This document shows positions 46,667 to 57,400 of a DNA stretch of 64,000 nucleotides, in pieces (position 1 is the first letter of the stretch; each line of letters opens with the position of its first letter). A program made the translations under genes and the position numbers. Where the stretch lies: NCBI GenBank assembly GCA_019096155.1, contig JAHCVI010000003.1:2604001-2668000 (forward strand), in the 5' to 3' direction. The DNA comes from Staphylotrichum longicolle (Eukaryota > Ascomycota > Sordariomycetes > Sordariales > Chaetomiaceae). Under the pieces are notes generated by a model. That model was not told the DNA's origin and did not search any database. It was given only the letters and a program-made list of their open reading frames with translations.

Positions 46667-47970
46667 CTTGTGTTGCGCTGCGGTGCGGCAGTCCGCGCTG
46701 GCGCAGGGTCAAATCAAGATGGACACTTTTTCAGCATGCATGGAGAGGCTGCGCGCATGCGGTGGTCCGCTGGCGAGGTTCAAAAGGTTGCCGCAGCGCC
46801 GAGGACGAACGCGGCCGCCTCCGGGTCTGGGCTTTGGGCCATGTGCTAACGCCACCGGTGGCTGAAAGAAGGACAGGGATACTCGCACCTCAACAGTGAG
46901 ATCCATGGGTGGCTTGGATGAACACCGTACCTTACCCTGAATTAAGGTACCTTACATACGCTAGTTACCAGGACAAAGCCCACTCAGATAACGAGAAGGG
47001 GAGATACGAAACTGAAACTTTCTGTCAATTACCTAGCTAGAAAGCCAGAACAATGATATACAGGAAGGGTGCTATTGCTAACCAACCGGTGGTTTTTGTG
47101 CCGGGGACCTCGCGTACCTGGATGGAAGTGTTGCGACGGCGACTAGCATTGTGGCGAACAACACCTGGGCTGCGACTGCCCAACACCAGGGTTGCGGCTG
47201 CCCAGCACCAGGGCTGCGACTGCCCAGCACCGGCTGCTGCTGCCCAGCACCGCATAAGCAAATGTGAGGTTTGGGCAACCCTCCAACACTGTGTGAGTAA
47301 CCAGCACCGTACCGGCTTGGAGAGCCTCGTGAGAGCATGACTGGCACCGCATGGGCGTCGGCCATCTCTTGGCCAACTGCCACTGTGTGGACAGGTCTCG
47401 GGGACCTCTGTTGGCTCGAGGGTGTGATCCAGCGCTGGTTGCCCCTGTGAGCTGAGCGGGCTACCACAGGGACCTTGTGATGCATCCGACATATCTCATC
47501 GCAAAGTAACATTACCACTTCCTTGTTGGTCATCTTTCTTCCGAAGCCCTGTGATCAGCGCCATTCGATAAGGACGGGAGATGCAGAGATGCATACCTCT
47601 TCAACTCATCTCTCGCTCGAGGGTTTGAGGGATGCTTCCAGCTGAAAAGGTTAGGTGCCAAGTTGCAAATGCAAGCTGCAAACTGCCGAGATGGCGTTGA
47701 GCAACAATTAACGTTACTGTACTGTCTACCTTGGTTAGTAGCCCTGGAGGCCAACCCATGCCATGTTTTGGGACTGGGTACATTTGTTGTGGCCGGGCTG
47801 GTTTGCTTTTTTGGCAAGCCCCGCGCCTGAAGGGGCTCCCCGCCCACCATGGCTGGTCAGCGACATCGACATGAACGGCGACCGTCGCTTGCCGACAGAC
47901 CGTTCCAATACCGACGCCATCCTCTCCCTCCGTCTCTCTCTGCCTCTTCTCCCCATCTTCCCTACCATCA
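46667..47970. other. Non-coding stretch upstream of msp1, entry to the accessory segment
   Basis: About 1.3 kb. Near 46930-47040 the sequence becomes AT-richer with repeated GGTACCTTAC-like steps. A 22-bp minisatellite lies at 47164-47250. Open frames here are not convincing. Confidence 0.5.
47164..47250. repeat. 22-bp minisatellite, about four copies
   Basis: The units CAGGGYTGCGRCTGCCCAGCAC start at 47187 and 47209, with a diverged unit before them and a 20-base unit after. Positions 47187 to 47209 to 47231 give the 22-base period. Confidence 0.85.
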
Positions 47971-48483
47971 GTGCGGCGACTAAACTCGTATGCCCGCCCA
48001 TGGTGTGGCGTCTACCCCCGACCTCCTCGAAATCCACTCTCGTTTCCACGCCTCGCGATGCTGTGGGATGGAAATTGTCATGGGGTCTCGGAGCCGAGCC
48101 GCCCAACGCTCCAGTCGATGGTATTCTACAACATGCCCCACGACCCTCCGCCGCCTCTTGCTGTTTCCCTCGTCTATGCACCTTGTTACTGACTCAGCTG
48201 CCTTCTTCTACCTTAGGTTATCGACTATTCTCATCGTGCCTTGATGGAGGGGGGGCCCCAGTCGGTACATCTTTTTGTAAAGGAGTTGACGACATTGGCC
48301 GTGAAGCTCGACATTTTTGCCGCCAAGACAGACCATCTATACCCGCACTACCTGCCCCATTACACACCCCAGGCGTGCCCGCGTGGTTGTGGTTGCCTTG
48401 TTGTATCCGAGGACGCCGCCACGGACTGCGACCGGGTACCGCTCACGGACGGCGTGGGCTGTACGGACGGTGTAAACGGCGTC

Positions 48484-48582
48484 CAGGGCGTGGAGGGCAT
48501 GGAGAGCGTGGAGAGTGTGGAGGCCATGGAGGGCGTGGAGGGCACGGAGGGCATGGAGGGCGTGGAGGGCGTGGAAGGCACG
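48484..48582 (+). repeat. 9-bp/18-bp minisatellite of GGCGTGGAG/GGCATGGAG units
   Basis: About eleven 9-base units of the type GGCRTGGAG or AGYGTGGAG encode alternating V-E-G, M-E-S, A-M-E-G and similar triplets inside the orphan gene. Confidence 0.85.
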
Positions 48583-48597
48583 GACGCCGGCGACGGA

Positions 48598-49046
48598 GAA
48601 GAAGTTCACCGTGTAGAGGAGGTCAGCTGCACCGTCGGTCCTGGCACGCCGCCGCAGGAGCCCGTAGCTATAAGTCTGCCCCGTCTGCCTGACGCCTTGG
48701 ACAGCGACTGTGCCTTGGACGACTATAAGCCCGGCCACACGGCTATACGGCTTCTCGCCCAGAAGGTATTCGACCACCTGGCCGGCACGGACGCTGTGGA
48801 CGAAGAGGAGGTTCACTATGTGGATGAGGTTCACCGTGTAGAGGAGGGCGGCTGCATCGTCGGTCCTGGCACGCCGCCACAGGAGCCCGTAGCTATAAGC
48901 GTGCTCCGTCCGCCTGACGCCTTGGACATCGGCTATGCCTTGGACGACTGTAAGTCCGACCATACGGCTATGCGGCTTCTCGCCCAGAAGGCATTTGACT
49001 ACATGGCCGGCACGGACGCTGTGGACGAAGAGGAGGTTCACCGTGA
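48598..49046 (+). repeat. Direct tandem duplication with 225-bp period
   Basis: The segment beginning GAAGTTCACCGTGTAGAGG at 48598 recurs as GAGGTTCACCGTGTAGAGG at 48823. GGCACGCCGCC at 48643 recurs at 48868. The two copies differ at scattered single bases. A third, more diverged copy starts near 49246 (GGCACGC at 49274), separated from copy 2 by the expanded hexapeptide array. Confidence 0.9.
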
Positions 49047-49252
49047 GAAGGAGGTTCACTATATGGAGGAGGGTCACCATGTGGAGGAGGTTCACCATGT
49101 GGAGGAGGTTCACCTTGTGGAGGAGGTTCACCATGTGGAGGAGGTTCGCCGTGTGGAGGAGATTCACCGTGTGGAGGAGGTGTCACCGTGTGGAGGAGGT
49201 TCACCGTGTGGAGGAGGTTCACCATGTCGAGGAGGTTCACCATGTCGAGGAA
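49041..49252 (+). repeat. 18-bp minisatellite coding for VEEVHH-type hexapeptides
   Basis: About eleven units of GTGGAGGAGGTTCACCAT and variants, with CGT, CTT, CGC or TCG changes. One unit near 49186 reads GAGGTGTCACC instead of GAGGTTCACC. This one-base insertion changes the frame from V-E-E-V-H-H to C-G-G-G-S-P. Confidence 0.9.
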
Positions 49253-50415
49253 AGCGGCTGCGCCATCGGTCCCGGCACGCCGCCGCAGGCGCCTGTGGCT
49301 GTGATCTCGCCATGTCCCCGATGCCTTGGACGTCGACTCTGCTTTGGACATCGATTTTGCCTTGGACGATCATACATACGACCGTACGGCCACACGCCTC
49401 TTCGCACGTATGGTGTTCGACCGCCTGGCCGGCTCGACGCTCCGTATGAAGGTGCAGGTGACGGATGACCTTGCCCGTGATTTCGTGCACGTCTTCTTTA
49501 ACGATATGCTCCGGACGACGGGCAAGCGCGTCTGGGAAATCATATTTAGCGCGGGGTACTATAAACCCACCCGTTATACATCGTACAACCAGACCGATCC
49601 TACAGCGCCGCCGGTCATCCGTCGGCTATTCGCTAGTCTTTCGTCGCTGGAGATGGGGCCTACCGGTAGACTAAACCCGATCGACGTTCTAGCGTGAAAC
49701 ATTGAGAATGTCAGGCTCCGTCAGGTCTGGTCCGAGATACGGGCGGCCGTGACGGGGCTAGACGAGACCGGCCTGGCGTGCCTCTCCTTCTTCCAGCTCG
49801 GGCGGCCTAAAAGGGGCACGACGAATGTCGCGCTTGTACGCAATGCCATCTGCGACCGGACGGGTGTACCGGTAGCCCGCTTCAAACAAGTAATCAAAAA
49901 CGCGCTAATTCCCGCTGCGCTGGTAGAGCATTTCGGCCCTGGCAGCCTACTATTCTGCCCCATTAGGCAGCTCACGTATGTCTATACCTATACCTTTGGC
50001 TACCCTGCTTGCTAACCTGTCTTTTCCCTTCGGTCAGGCTCATAGAGCGATTCAAGTACCCACACGTGGCAGGGCAGGTATTTGAGATAATCAAGTCGGT
50101 AGACGAACGCGGCATCTTACACGATGTCTCCGACCTGCTCTGGCGTCGCCTCGTCGAGGTTATATGGGAGCGTAGACCCTTGCACTTTCGAACATGGAAC
50201 TTGTGGGCCATCGACCCATACGCGCCGCTACTTACAATGCTACGGGCACTCCCATTGCCGCCTTCATCCTGAGAGGTCGTCGAGTTGCCTATGGACGACG
50301 AGTGCGTGGTGGGTGCCGGGTTACCGACCTTGCTGATATCGGGCAGCATAGGCTGACATTGGGACAGAGCAGTCAGTTTCTCACGGGCTGAAAGTGAGGC
50401 GATCAAGAAGTCGGG

Positions 50416-50945
50416 GTGACATTCGAGGTATCCCGTAAGTCAGGTTGCTCAGGGCTGGCGCCGGGCTGTGCTGACTTCGGCATCCGGCAGAGGCACCAAC
50501 TCCACATCAAGCGGGATGAGCTCCGCATATTTGCGAAACAAGCCCTCAACGACTGCCATCCGGCGCCAGCCCGGTCAGGCGTCGAAAAGCTACAGTGGAA
50601 AGGCCATGAGGAGCCTGGAGAGTTGCCTGTGCCTGCGTGGCGGCGCAGAACACAAACTGACGCCGGATCTGTCCGTCGACGTGGCCATGGACGCCATGGC
50701 GGATGTGGCTGGCTTATTGGATGGAACCGCGGACGAGGATAGGCTGGCTGGTTACCAGAAGCTCTTCAACAGGCTCCTCGATGTCAAACGGATCGGCGTG
50801 AAGATCCAGCAGCAACTTGCTATCATCCCGGGACAAAACGCCAGACATCAGCAGCACATGTGTGCAATCTTCCGCCTGGTACAGTGCCCTGCTCTGCTGC
50901 TCCCCTGCTCACGGTGGAGACCAGAGAGGAGACTGGGAAACTGAC
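50416..50945 (+). pseudogene. Possible decayed coding fragment, unrecognised
   Basis: Protein-like pieces occur in two frames. One starts near 50488 (Q-L-H-I-K-R-D-E-L-R-I-F-A-K-Q-A-L). The other, from about 50580, includes L-T-P-D-L-S-V-D-V-A-M-D-A-M and K-L-F-N-R-L-L-D-V-K-R-I-G-V-K-I. A frame change between them fits one small indel. It may be a downstream part of the same decayed orphan locus. No start, stop or intron is secure. Confidence 0.3.
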
Positions 50946-51467
50946 ATGTCTCTAGCCTGGAGACCTCGCTGCCATGGAGCCAGAGACAGAGGCGCAAAAG
51001 GTACCTGAGGTTAGGAAGACAACGACGGAGGACAGGGGCGGCGCATTGGAGATCTCAAGGAGATCTCAAGGAGCTTGACGACCTTGACGACATTAGGGAA
51101 GATGATCATGGGAAAAACTGAAAGTGCATGTTCGGGGCGAGACTTTTACTTACTGTGTACACAGCCCCTTGGTTGATATGCGTAATTTATCTGCCAACGT
51201 TGACGAGAGTGGTATCGTAACGTAACTTTCCCCAACCAATCGAGGTACAGTACCCCTGCGTTCCATTTGTTTACTCGGGATTCTTGGCGCTGGGACAACC
51301 GTGCTCCAGCTTTCCCCCACTGTCGCAACCCAAGTTCCACAAGCATTGCAGATCGCGCGTGAGAGGCGTTGTCAACCTAATTTGTCGCGTCGGGTTCTTG
51401 CCAAGCACGCGCCGCTACTTCCCACTCTCGCAACACGGAGTCAGCGCCATAACCATTTTGCCAGCCC
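50946..51467. other. Intergenic, exit of the accessory segment and pcs1 promoter
   Basis: About 520 bases. AT-richer sequence near 51130-51260 is followed by C/T-rich promoter-like sequence. A short AAGGAGATCTC duplication lies near 51050-51072. No gene is supported. Confidence 0.5.
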
Positions 51468-53055
51468 ATGTCAAAGGCCAAGGTCCGGTCTCGTTTGCTG
51501 CAGTTGGTGGATTCGGACTCGGAGGACGGAATCGGAGGACATTCGCTCGCTGTCGCTCCCCATTCAACAACAAAATCCCGGACGGGCACCATGCCCCCGA
51601 AGAAAACCAAGGCCGGCCGCCCAGCTGCAAACAGGGTTACCAAGCCTGCGCCCAAGATATCAACCTCACGGCTGCGAGCCACCGACCGGGTTGTCGCCGC
51701 CGCTGAGGAGGTCGTCGGGAAGGGCGCCAATGCGACAGGGGGAGCACCGGCGAAGGGGACAGGGCGCGGGAGGGGGCGCAAACCTGCCGCAGAAGAAGAG
51801 GAGGATACCGTCATGACGGAAGCGACAGAAACTGTCGTCGAGACACCTCCAGCGACACAGCCGAAGGGCGCCCGCGGCCGGCCCAAGAAGGTGGTTGTCG
51901 AAGCAGAGCCCTCTCCACCTGCGGCGCGACGTGGGAGGAAGCCGGCAGGGAAGAAATCAAGCGTGGAGGACGTGTCCGAGATTCCAGAAACCCAACAACC
52001 CGATGCGACGCAAAGCGACCTCGACGATGAGTACGACGACCTAGCCGACTTGCCCGCCTTGCACTCCCCAGAGCGTGCGAAACCCGGCCGCGGCAGCGCG
52101 CCGGTTCCAAGTAGCGTATCGAAGCGGCCTCTCCATGCACTGTCTCCCGACAAGGGCGATCCCGCTTTGCGCCGTCGGCTGGGGGAAATGACACAGAAAT
52201 ACGAAAGCCTCGAGCACAAATACCGCGACCTGAAGGAAGTAGCCGTGCGAGAAGCCGAGCGCAATTTCGACAAGCTCAAGAAGCAATCCGAAGAGAAATC
52301 CAAAGGTCCGCCTCCCCCTTTTCCCCTCCCTTTTCCTCACCTAACTAATCCCCTGCTTTCCAGCCGCCGACCAACTCATTACCACCCTCAAAGCCGAGCT
52401 CGCCGCCCAAAAAGAAGCCTCAAAAGAAACCGCCCGCCTCCAAAAACAGCTCGAAGCCTCCGACTCCAAACTCGCCGCCCTACAATCCCAACTCACATCC
52501 CTCACCGCCGACCTCACCACCTCCAAATCCGAAACCAAATCCCTCCAGCTCAAGCTCTCCGCCGCGCGCAGCGCCGAAGCCGCCGCCGCCGCCGCCGTCG
52601 CCGCATCAAGCCTCAAACTGCCCCCCGGCAGCGCCATCAAGTCGTCCTCGTCGTCCTCGTCCGCCGCCGCCGCCCGCCTCGCCGCCGCGTCCGCCTCGGA
52701 AGCCCACCTGACCGCCCAAAAGAAGGAGGACCTCTACGGCGACCTGACGGGGCTCATCATCCGCAACGTCAAGCACGGAGACGACGGCGAGGACGTCTTC
52801 GACTGCATCCAGACGGGCCGCAACGGCACGCTGCACTTCAAGCTCTCCGTCGACGGCGACGGCGCAGGGGAGGAACACGGCGGCGGAGGGGGCGCCAACT
52901 GCTACTACACGCCGCAGCTGGATGCGGGGCGGGACCGGGCGCTGATCGACGTCATGCCCGAGTATCTTCTGGACGAGATCAGTTTCCCGCAGGTGCAGGC
53001 GGGCAAGTTCTACGCGAGGGTGTTGAGGGCGTTGAATGAGGCTGCCGAGCGGTGA
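51468..53055 (+). CDS. pcs1: Monopolin subunit Pcs1/Csm1-type kinetochore protein
   Basis: Exons 51468-52305 and 52364-53055 give 509 residues, with a 58-nt intron containing CTAAC. The N-terminal half is disordered and basic, with AT-hook-like G-R-G-R-G-R-K-P, R-G-R-P-K-K and R-R-G-R-K-P. A long coiled coil starts at R-R-L-G-E-M-T-Q-K-Y and continues after the intron. The C-terminal globular domain runs from K-K-E-D-L-Y-G-D-L-T-G-L-I-I through Y-T-P-Q-L-D to A-G-K-F-Y-A-R-V-L-R-A-L, the Csm1/Pcs1 fold. The complex clamps microtubule-binding sites at kinetochores and acts at rDNA. Ala- and Ser-rich insertions precede the domain. The start is the first ATG in frame. Confidence 0.87.
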
Positions 53056-54431
53056 GGAGCGGGAGGACGGGAGGGCAAGCCGTGCTGTGCTGTTGTGAGG
53101 GGAAGATGGGGAAGGGATAGCAGTATATAACCTTTGTCTGTCTTGGTTTCTTTTCCTTTGTGCCTTGGAGTTTTACAGCGCCTGTGTTTGGATTCGATGG
53201 CATGGATCGCTGCGCTGGGTGTTTGGGGGGTGTTTGGGCATCATCTGGTTCATACCACTTTCGTTCATGGAGTTCAGGGGCAGAGACTCCATCAAATGCA
53301 CAGGCGTGCGCGCATTGTTGTCACTTGAGCAATGCACACTTGCATTGTTACTTCAAAAAACCCTCTGCACAGAGAGCACCATCCCATACAAGCACATAAC
53401 TACACCCCGTCTATCGACAGCTTTATGAAGTCGTGTGTACAATCCCCGCCAACGCCTCGCTGGCTCGACACCGAGAAACATTAAACCCATCAAGCCCTGC
53501 CATCTGGCCCGCCGCGAAGACCGCAGGACCATCTTCTGTGCTGTATCGTCTATTCCCCACCGTTCTTCGTCCGCGCCCGGCAAAAACTAAAGGCCAGGGG
53601 CAGCACCCGTCCAGCCGGTCGGTCTGTCGGTCGGCCCCAGGTGAAAAAGCGAACGACATGAATCAATAACATAGACATTACGGGCACTCAGGCATAGCTC
53701 ATCTCAACACCATCCATCCCACCCATCCACCCAGCCATCCGTCACCAACCATGAAATCCGAGGAGAGGAGCAGGCCCCTTTCATGCCGGACGGACCATCC
53801 CAAATGAAAAATTCCCGGACAGACCCCCATAAAAGTAGTCCCCTTGTTCCCCAGACAGCAACCCTGGCCTGCAGCGACCAATATCCAAGCAACAAGAGTT
53901 GACTCCACTCACTGAAACCAGAGGGAGTTGGGACGCTTGCTTTGTCTCGCGTGCTTGGTTTCAGGTGTCGACCGACGAGGCACAGAAAACGGTGTCTCGA
54001 GATGCAGTAGAGACAAAAAAGGAAAGAAGAAAAAAGGCCCGCTTCATGCATAAGGCAAGAAAAGCCACGCTGATATCCCGCCAATGCAAATGCAGTTTGT
54101 CGCCAAAAAAGAAAGGACGAAGAAAAGCCCGCCCAGACGCCGCCTGTGCTTTGTGCGAAGTATATAAAAAGAGGAGGAACCATGCTCCGTGGTCAAAAAG
54201 AAGAGTGAATGTTGTTGTTGTTGCGGAATTGGCTCAATCGGGGCTATTTCGTGTGTTGGACCGAAGCCGGTGAGCTGGAGGGAGGGCTGTGCCGGCCAAG
54301 TCGTAGGTGTGGTGCTATGTACATGGGTATCGTCAAGTCGGAAACTGGATGGTTGGAACGTCAAGCAAAGCCTATTGCCAACAGGAGCCGGCCATAGCTC
54401 GACTTGATCCACAACTCGCCAAGAGAGCTGC
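53056..54431. other. Intergenic between convergent pcs1 and bst1
   Basis: About 1.4 kb of 3' flanking sequence. No supported gene. Confidence 0.6.
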
Positions 54432-57400
54432 TCATGGTTCCTTTCCCCTCTTCCGGTCCTCTGGATCCGCCGAGTAGAGGTGACTGAGCCCCGCCAGGGA
54501 CCACGAATCGGATGTCGAGTGGATGATGGCCAGCCACAACGCAAGGAGATTCGCGAGATAATGCAGGGTGTAGGCGAACGAGACGCCGTACACGGCGGCG
54601 TAGATGGCGATGGAGAACAGCAGAACGCTGGTGACGTGCTTGAGCCGGCTGCCCACTCGCGGTATCATCTTTCCGGTCGTCAAGGTCTCGACGAGGACGA
54701 TGAACGGCATGACGGACAAAACGTTATGGTGCGAGGCGAACGGCGTGAGCCAGTGGACTGCCAGATTGTGGACCCAGACCACGAACGTGGGCAGGTTGAT
54801 GGGAAGAATCCACAGCATCAGGATGAAGACCGAGTGGGCGTAGTTGTAAAAGTTCGAGTTGGCGGTCGACCGGAGTTCCGAGGCAATTCTTCGAGCGCGG
54901 ACGGTTGTCATGAGTTGCACCAAGCAAGCAACCAAGTAGGCGAACTGATAGGGAACCACCGTCGCGACAAGCAAGAGCAGAACGGCCGTGGTAACCATCC
55001 GTCGTCGTGGAGAGGTGGAGAGGAACGTTGCAGGCGTTGATTTCTTCCTGTCCTCGTTGCGAATCCATCCGGGGCGAAAGGTGACAAGGCTCGCGAGAAA
55101 GCCAAGCAAGTACGTCAGGATGAGCGCCATGTAGTTGACAACGGTGCAGACACCGATACAGACGACCCCGATTAGGGGGATCAGAAACAGGAACAAGGGA
55201 TCCTGAGTTCCGATGAGAAGATCGTTTTGATGGAAATCGAGGAGCGACGGGGTACCGCTGCTCCAGCGCCAAAAGCCTGCGTTGCCAGCCGAGTTGGGAT
55301 TGCCCATGGACAATGTCAGCATTGTGAGGGACGCCAACATGAGGGGAATCGACTGCCTTAAGCACAAGTCCAAGCTTTCCGAAAACGGGATGAACATGCC
55401 AGTGGTGTCGTAGACGCGGAACTGCTTTCGCACGACTAGCGCCACCACGAACAGGGGGAACGCGGCGAAGACGGTACGGTAGCGCATATAAAGTTTGCCG
55501 AGACTGCCCATGGCATCGACAGTCAGCTCGATGTGGATGCTGGAGCTGCAGGATGGGTCGGTCCAGAACTGGAAACTGAGTCCCTCCTCCTCTGATCTTC
55601 TCGCAAGCGGCGGAGGGACGTACGGAGCGACGCCGTGGAGGCTAACCATCGCTTCGTGCGCATTGACAAAGAACTTGGACTCGTATGGCTCAGCCAAGTA
55701 CTGGCGCACCAAGGGGGCAAAGAGCTCCTGCTTGCCATCGCAGCCCTGATAGCTCGTTCGCAGGTTGTAGGCCAGCAAACTCGATTGCAAGGACGGGACC
55801 CTGACCTCGGAGACCATGGGACGCTCGGCGGGAAGATCGAACTTCAGGCCAAATGTTAGTAGGCTCCGGAGGCTAATGTATCGTGTTCGGTGCGACTGAG
55901 AATGGTCACTGAACTCGGCGACCACGAAGCCTGGTGTGGGAGTCGTCGTTTTCTCCACAACTGCAACAAACTGGTGCTCAGCAATGTCGTCCACGCCGTA
56001 CTCGAGATAGGAAAACGGCGTGATCTCTCTCTCCCCGTCCATATAGAAAGGAAAGCGTGTCGACGCCGTAGAAGCGGGGAGTGACATGGCATCCGGCGCG
56101 GCGCTTCTGCACGCCAGTCGCGTGGTCCCGGTGCTGCCCTTGGAGAGATCCATCTGGCTTGGGAAGCCGGACCATGACTGGCTCGGCTGCGATGGAATGA
56201 CGCTGCAAAACAAAACCTCGAGTTTGCCGTTCTCTCCTGGCTTGTCGAGCTTTGTATCAGCCAGGAGGGTAAAGCGCTTCAGCCCCGGCGAGCCTGGTGG
56301 CGGGATCGGCATAAGATGGGCGCGAACTGTTCCTGCCGTGCCTAGGTTTCGGAGAATTAAGCGCTCTCCCTCAGCAATGATCGAATCCGAGTTGTCATCC
56401 ACGGTGAGCAGCGTTGTGGGATCCGACCGAGGCGCTGCCTTCTCTGCGATTGCTTCCATGCCTGTAAGAAACCACTTCTTGAAGACCCTCATACGCTCGG
56501 CCCTAGGTTTTGTTTGTGTCGCCCTGTGAACATCCACCACGTCGTAGATCGCTTGAGCAATGACCTTGCGGAACTGGTCGCACCAGAGGATCGCCTGATG
56601 GTCCATGCTCGTCCAGACGCTTGGGATCGTCGAGGTGAAAACAGTGAAGCCATGGGTGTCCGGGACCAAAGATTCAACGCTCGCATAGTCCGACGGGACA
56701 ACGGTGTCCAGCCCGCCGCCGGCAATCGAGACCAAGGTCACATGCCACAAGGGGTTGTCGTTGGCCCATTGTTGTGAGTAGGCATGTCTCCAATAGTCAT
56801 TGATGTCCTTATAGGTTTGGACAATCTGGCCATCGAAGGATACCGGGGGACGGGCGTGCGGAGCGGACATGGTGATGATGGTATTGATCGAGTTGGATTG
56901 GTAGTTGGGCATGATGAGCATGGTCCGCGCAACGATGCCGCCCATCGAGTGTCCCAAGACGATCACAGAAGTGGGATCGGGCAGATCGGAACCTCGGTCG
57001 GACACTCGGGGGTCGAGATACAGTGACAGAATGTAGCGGATTGCTTCGTTAAGATATTCGGCTTGATCGAGGAGCGTCTGGCCGTGGAAGGCGGTGATGT
57101 CCTCATTGAAGTCGACAGTGAAAAAGTCCAGGCTCCGAGCGCCGGCGTTGATCGCGTTCTCGTCATGTTGCAAGACGTCGTGGAAATAATTGGCGGCTTC
57201 TGCGGCAATCGGTCGAACTTGCTTGTAGCTCCCGGCGTTGCCGGGTATGAAGAGGATGGGGACTCCCCTGACCTGGGAACAGTTAGCGAACCAGGAAGCC
57301 CACAAAATGTCGGGGTGCTCCAAACAAACCTTGGTGTCATGATCGATCCCCTGTTCGCGGTACAGATACAAGGAGTACTTGCTCGCGAGGCGCGTGTGTT

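Larger units (their letters stand above)
47971..50272 (+). pseudogene. Broken orphan gene made of duplicated modules, function unknown
   Basis: A protein-like segment (R-R-L-N-S-Y-A-R-P-W-C-G-V-Y-P) ends at 48120. An intron, 48121-48216 (GTATTC donor, CTTAG acceptor), joins it in phase to a long frame from 48217. That frame holds a Val/Glu/Met-Gly minisatellite, then two copies of a module G-P-G-T-P-P-Q-E-P-V-A-I-S ... A-L-D-D ... H-T-A-x-R-L-L-A-Q-K-x-F-D. A V-E-E-V-H-H array and a third module copy follow. The frame shifts by +1 near 49190 and by -2 near 49315, and a TGA interrupts at 49695. Beyond that it stays open, and a well-formed intron (49976-50037, GTATGT, GCTAAC, TCAG) leads to a terminal exon ending at 50272. 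The first exon is not identified. No known domain is recognised. Confidence 0.55.

Noticed and set aside
47164..47250. CRISPR-like array
   Set aside because: Units are contiguous with no unique spacers and the genome is eukaryotic; it is a minisatellite.
48337..49167. A minus-strand 276-codon frame of repeated N-L-L-H-M-V units
   Set aside because: It is the complement of the hexapeptide minisatellite; the plus-strand frame has the introns and non-repetitive flanking domains.
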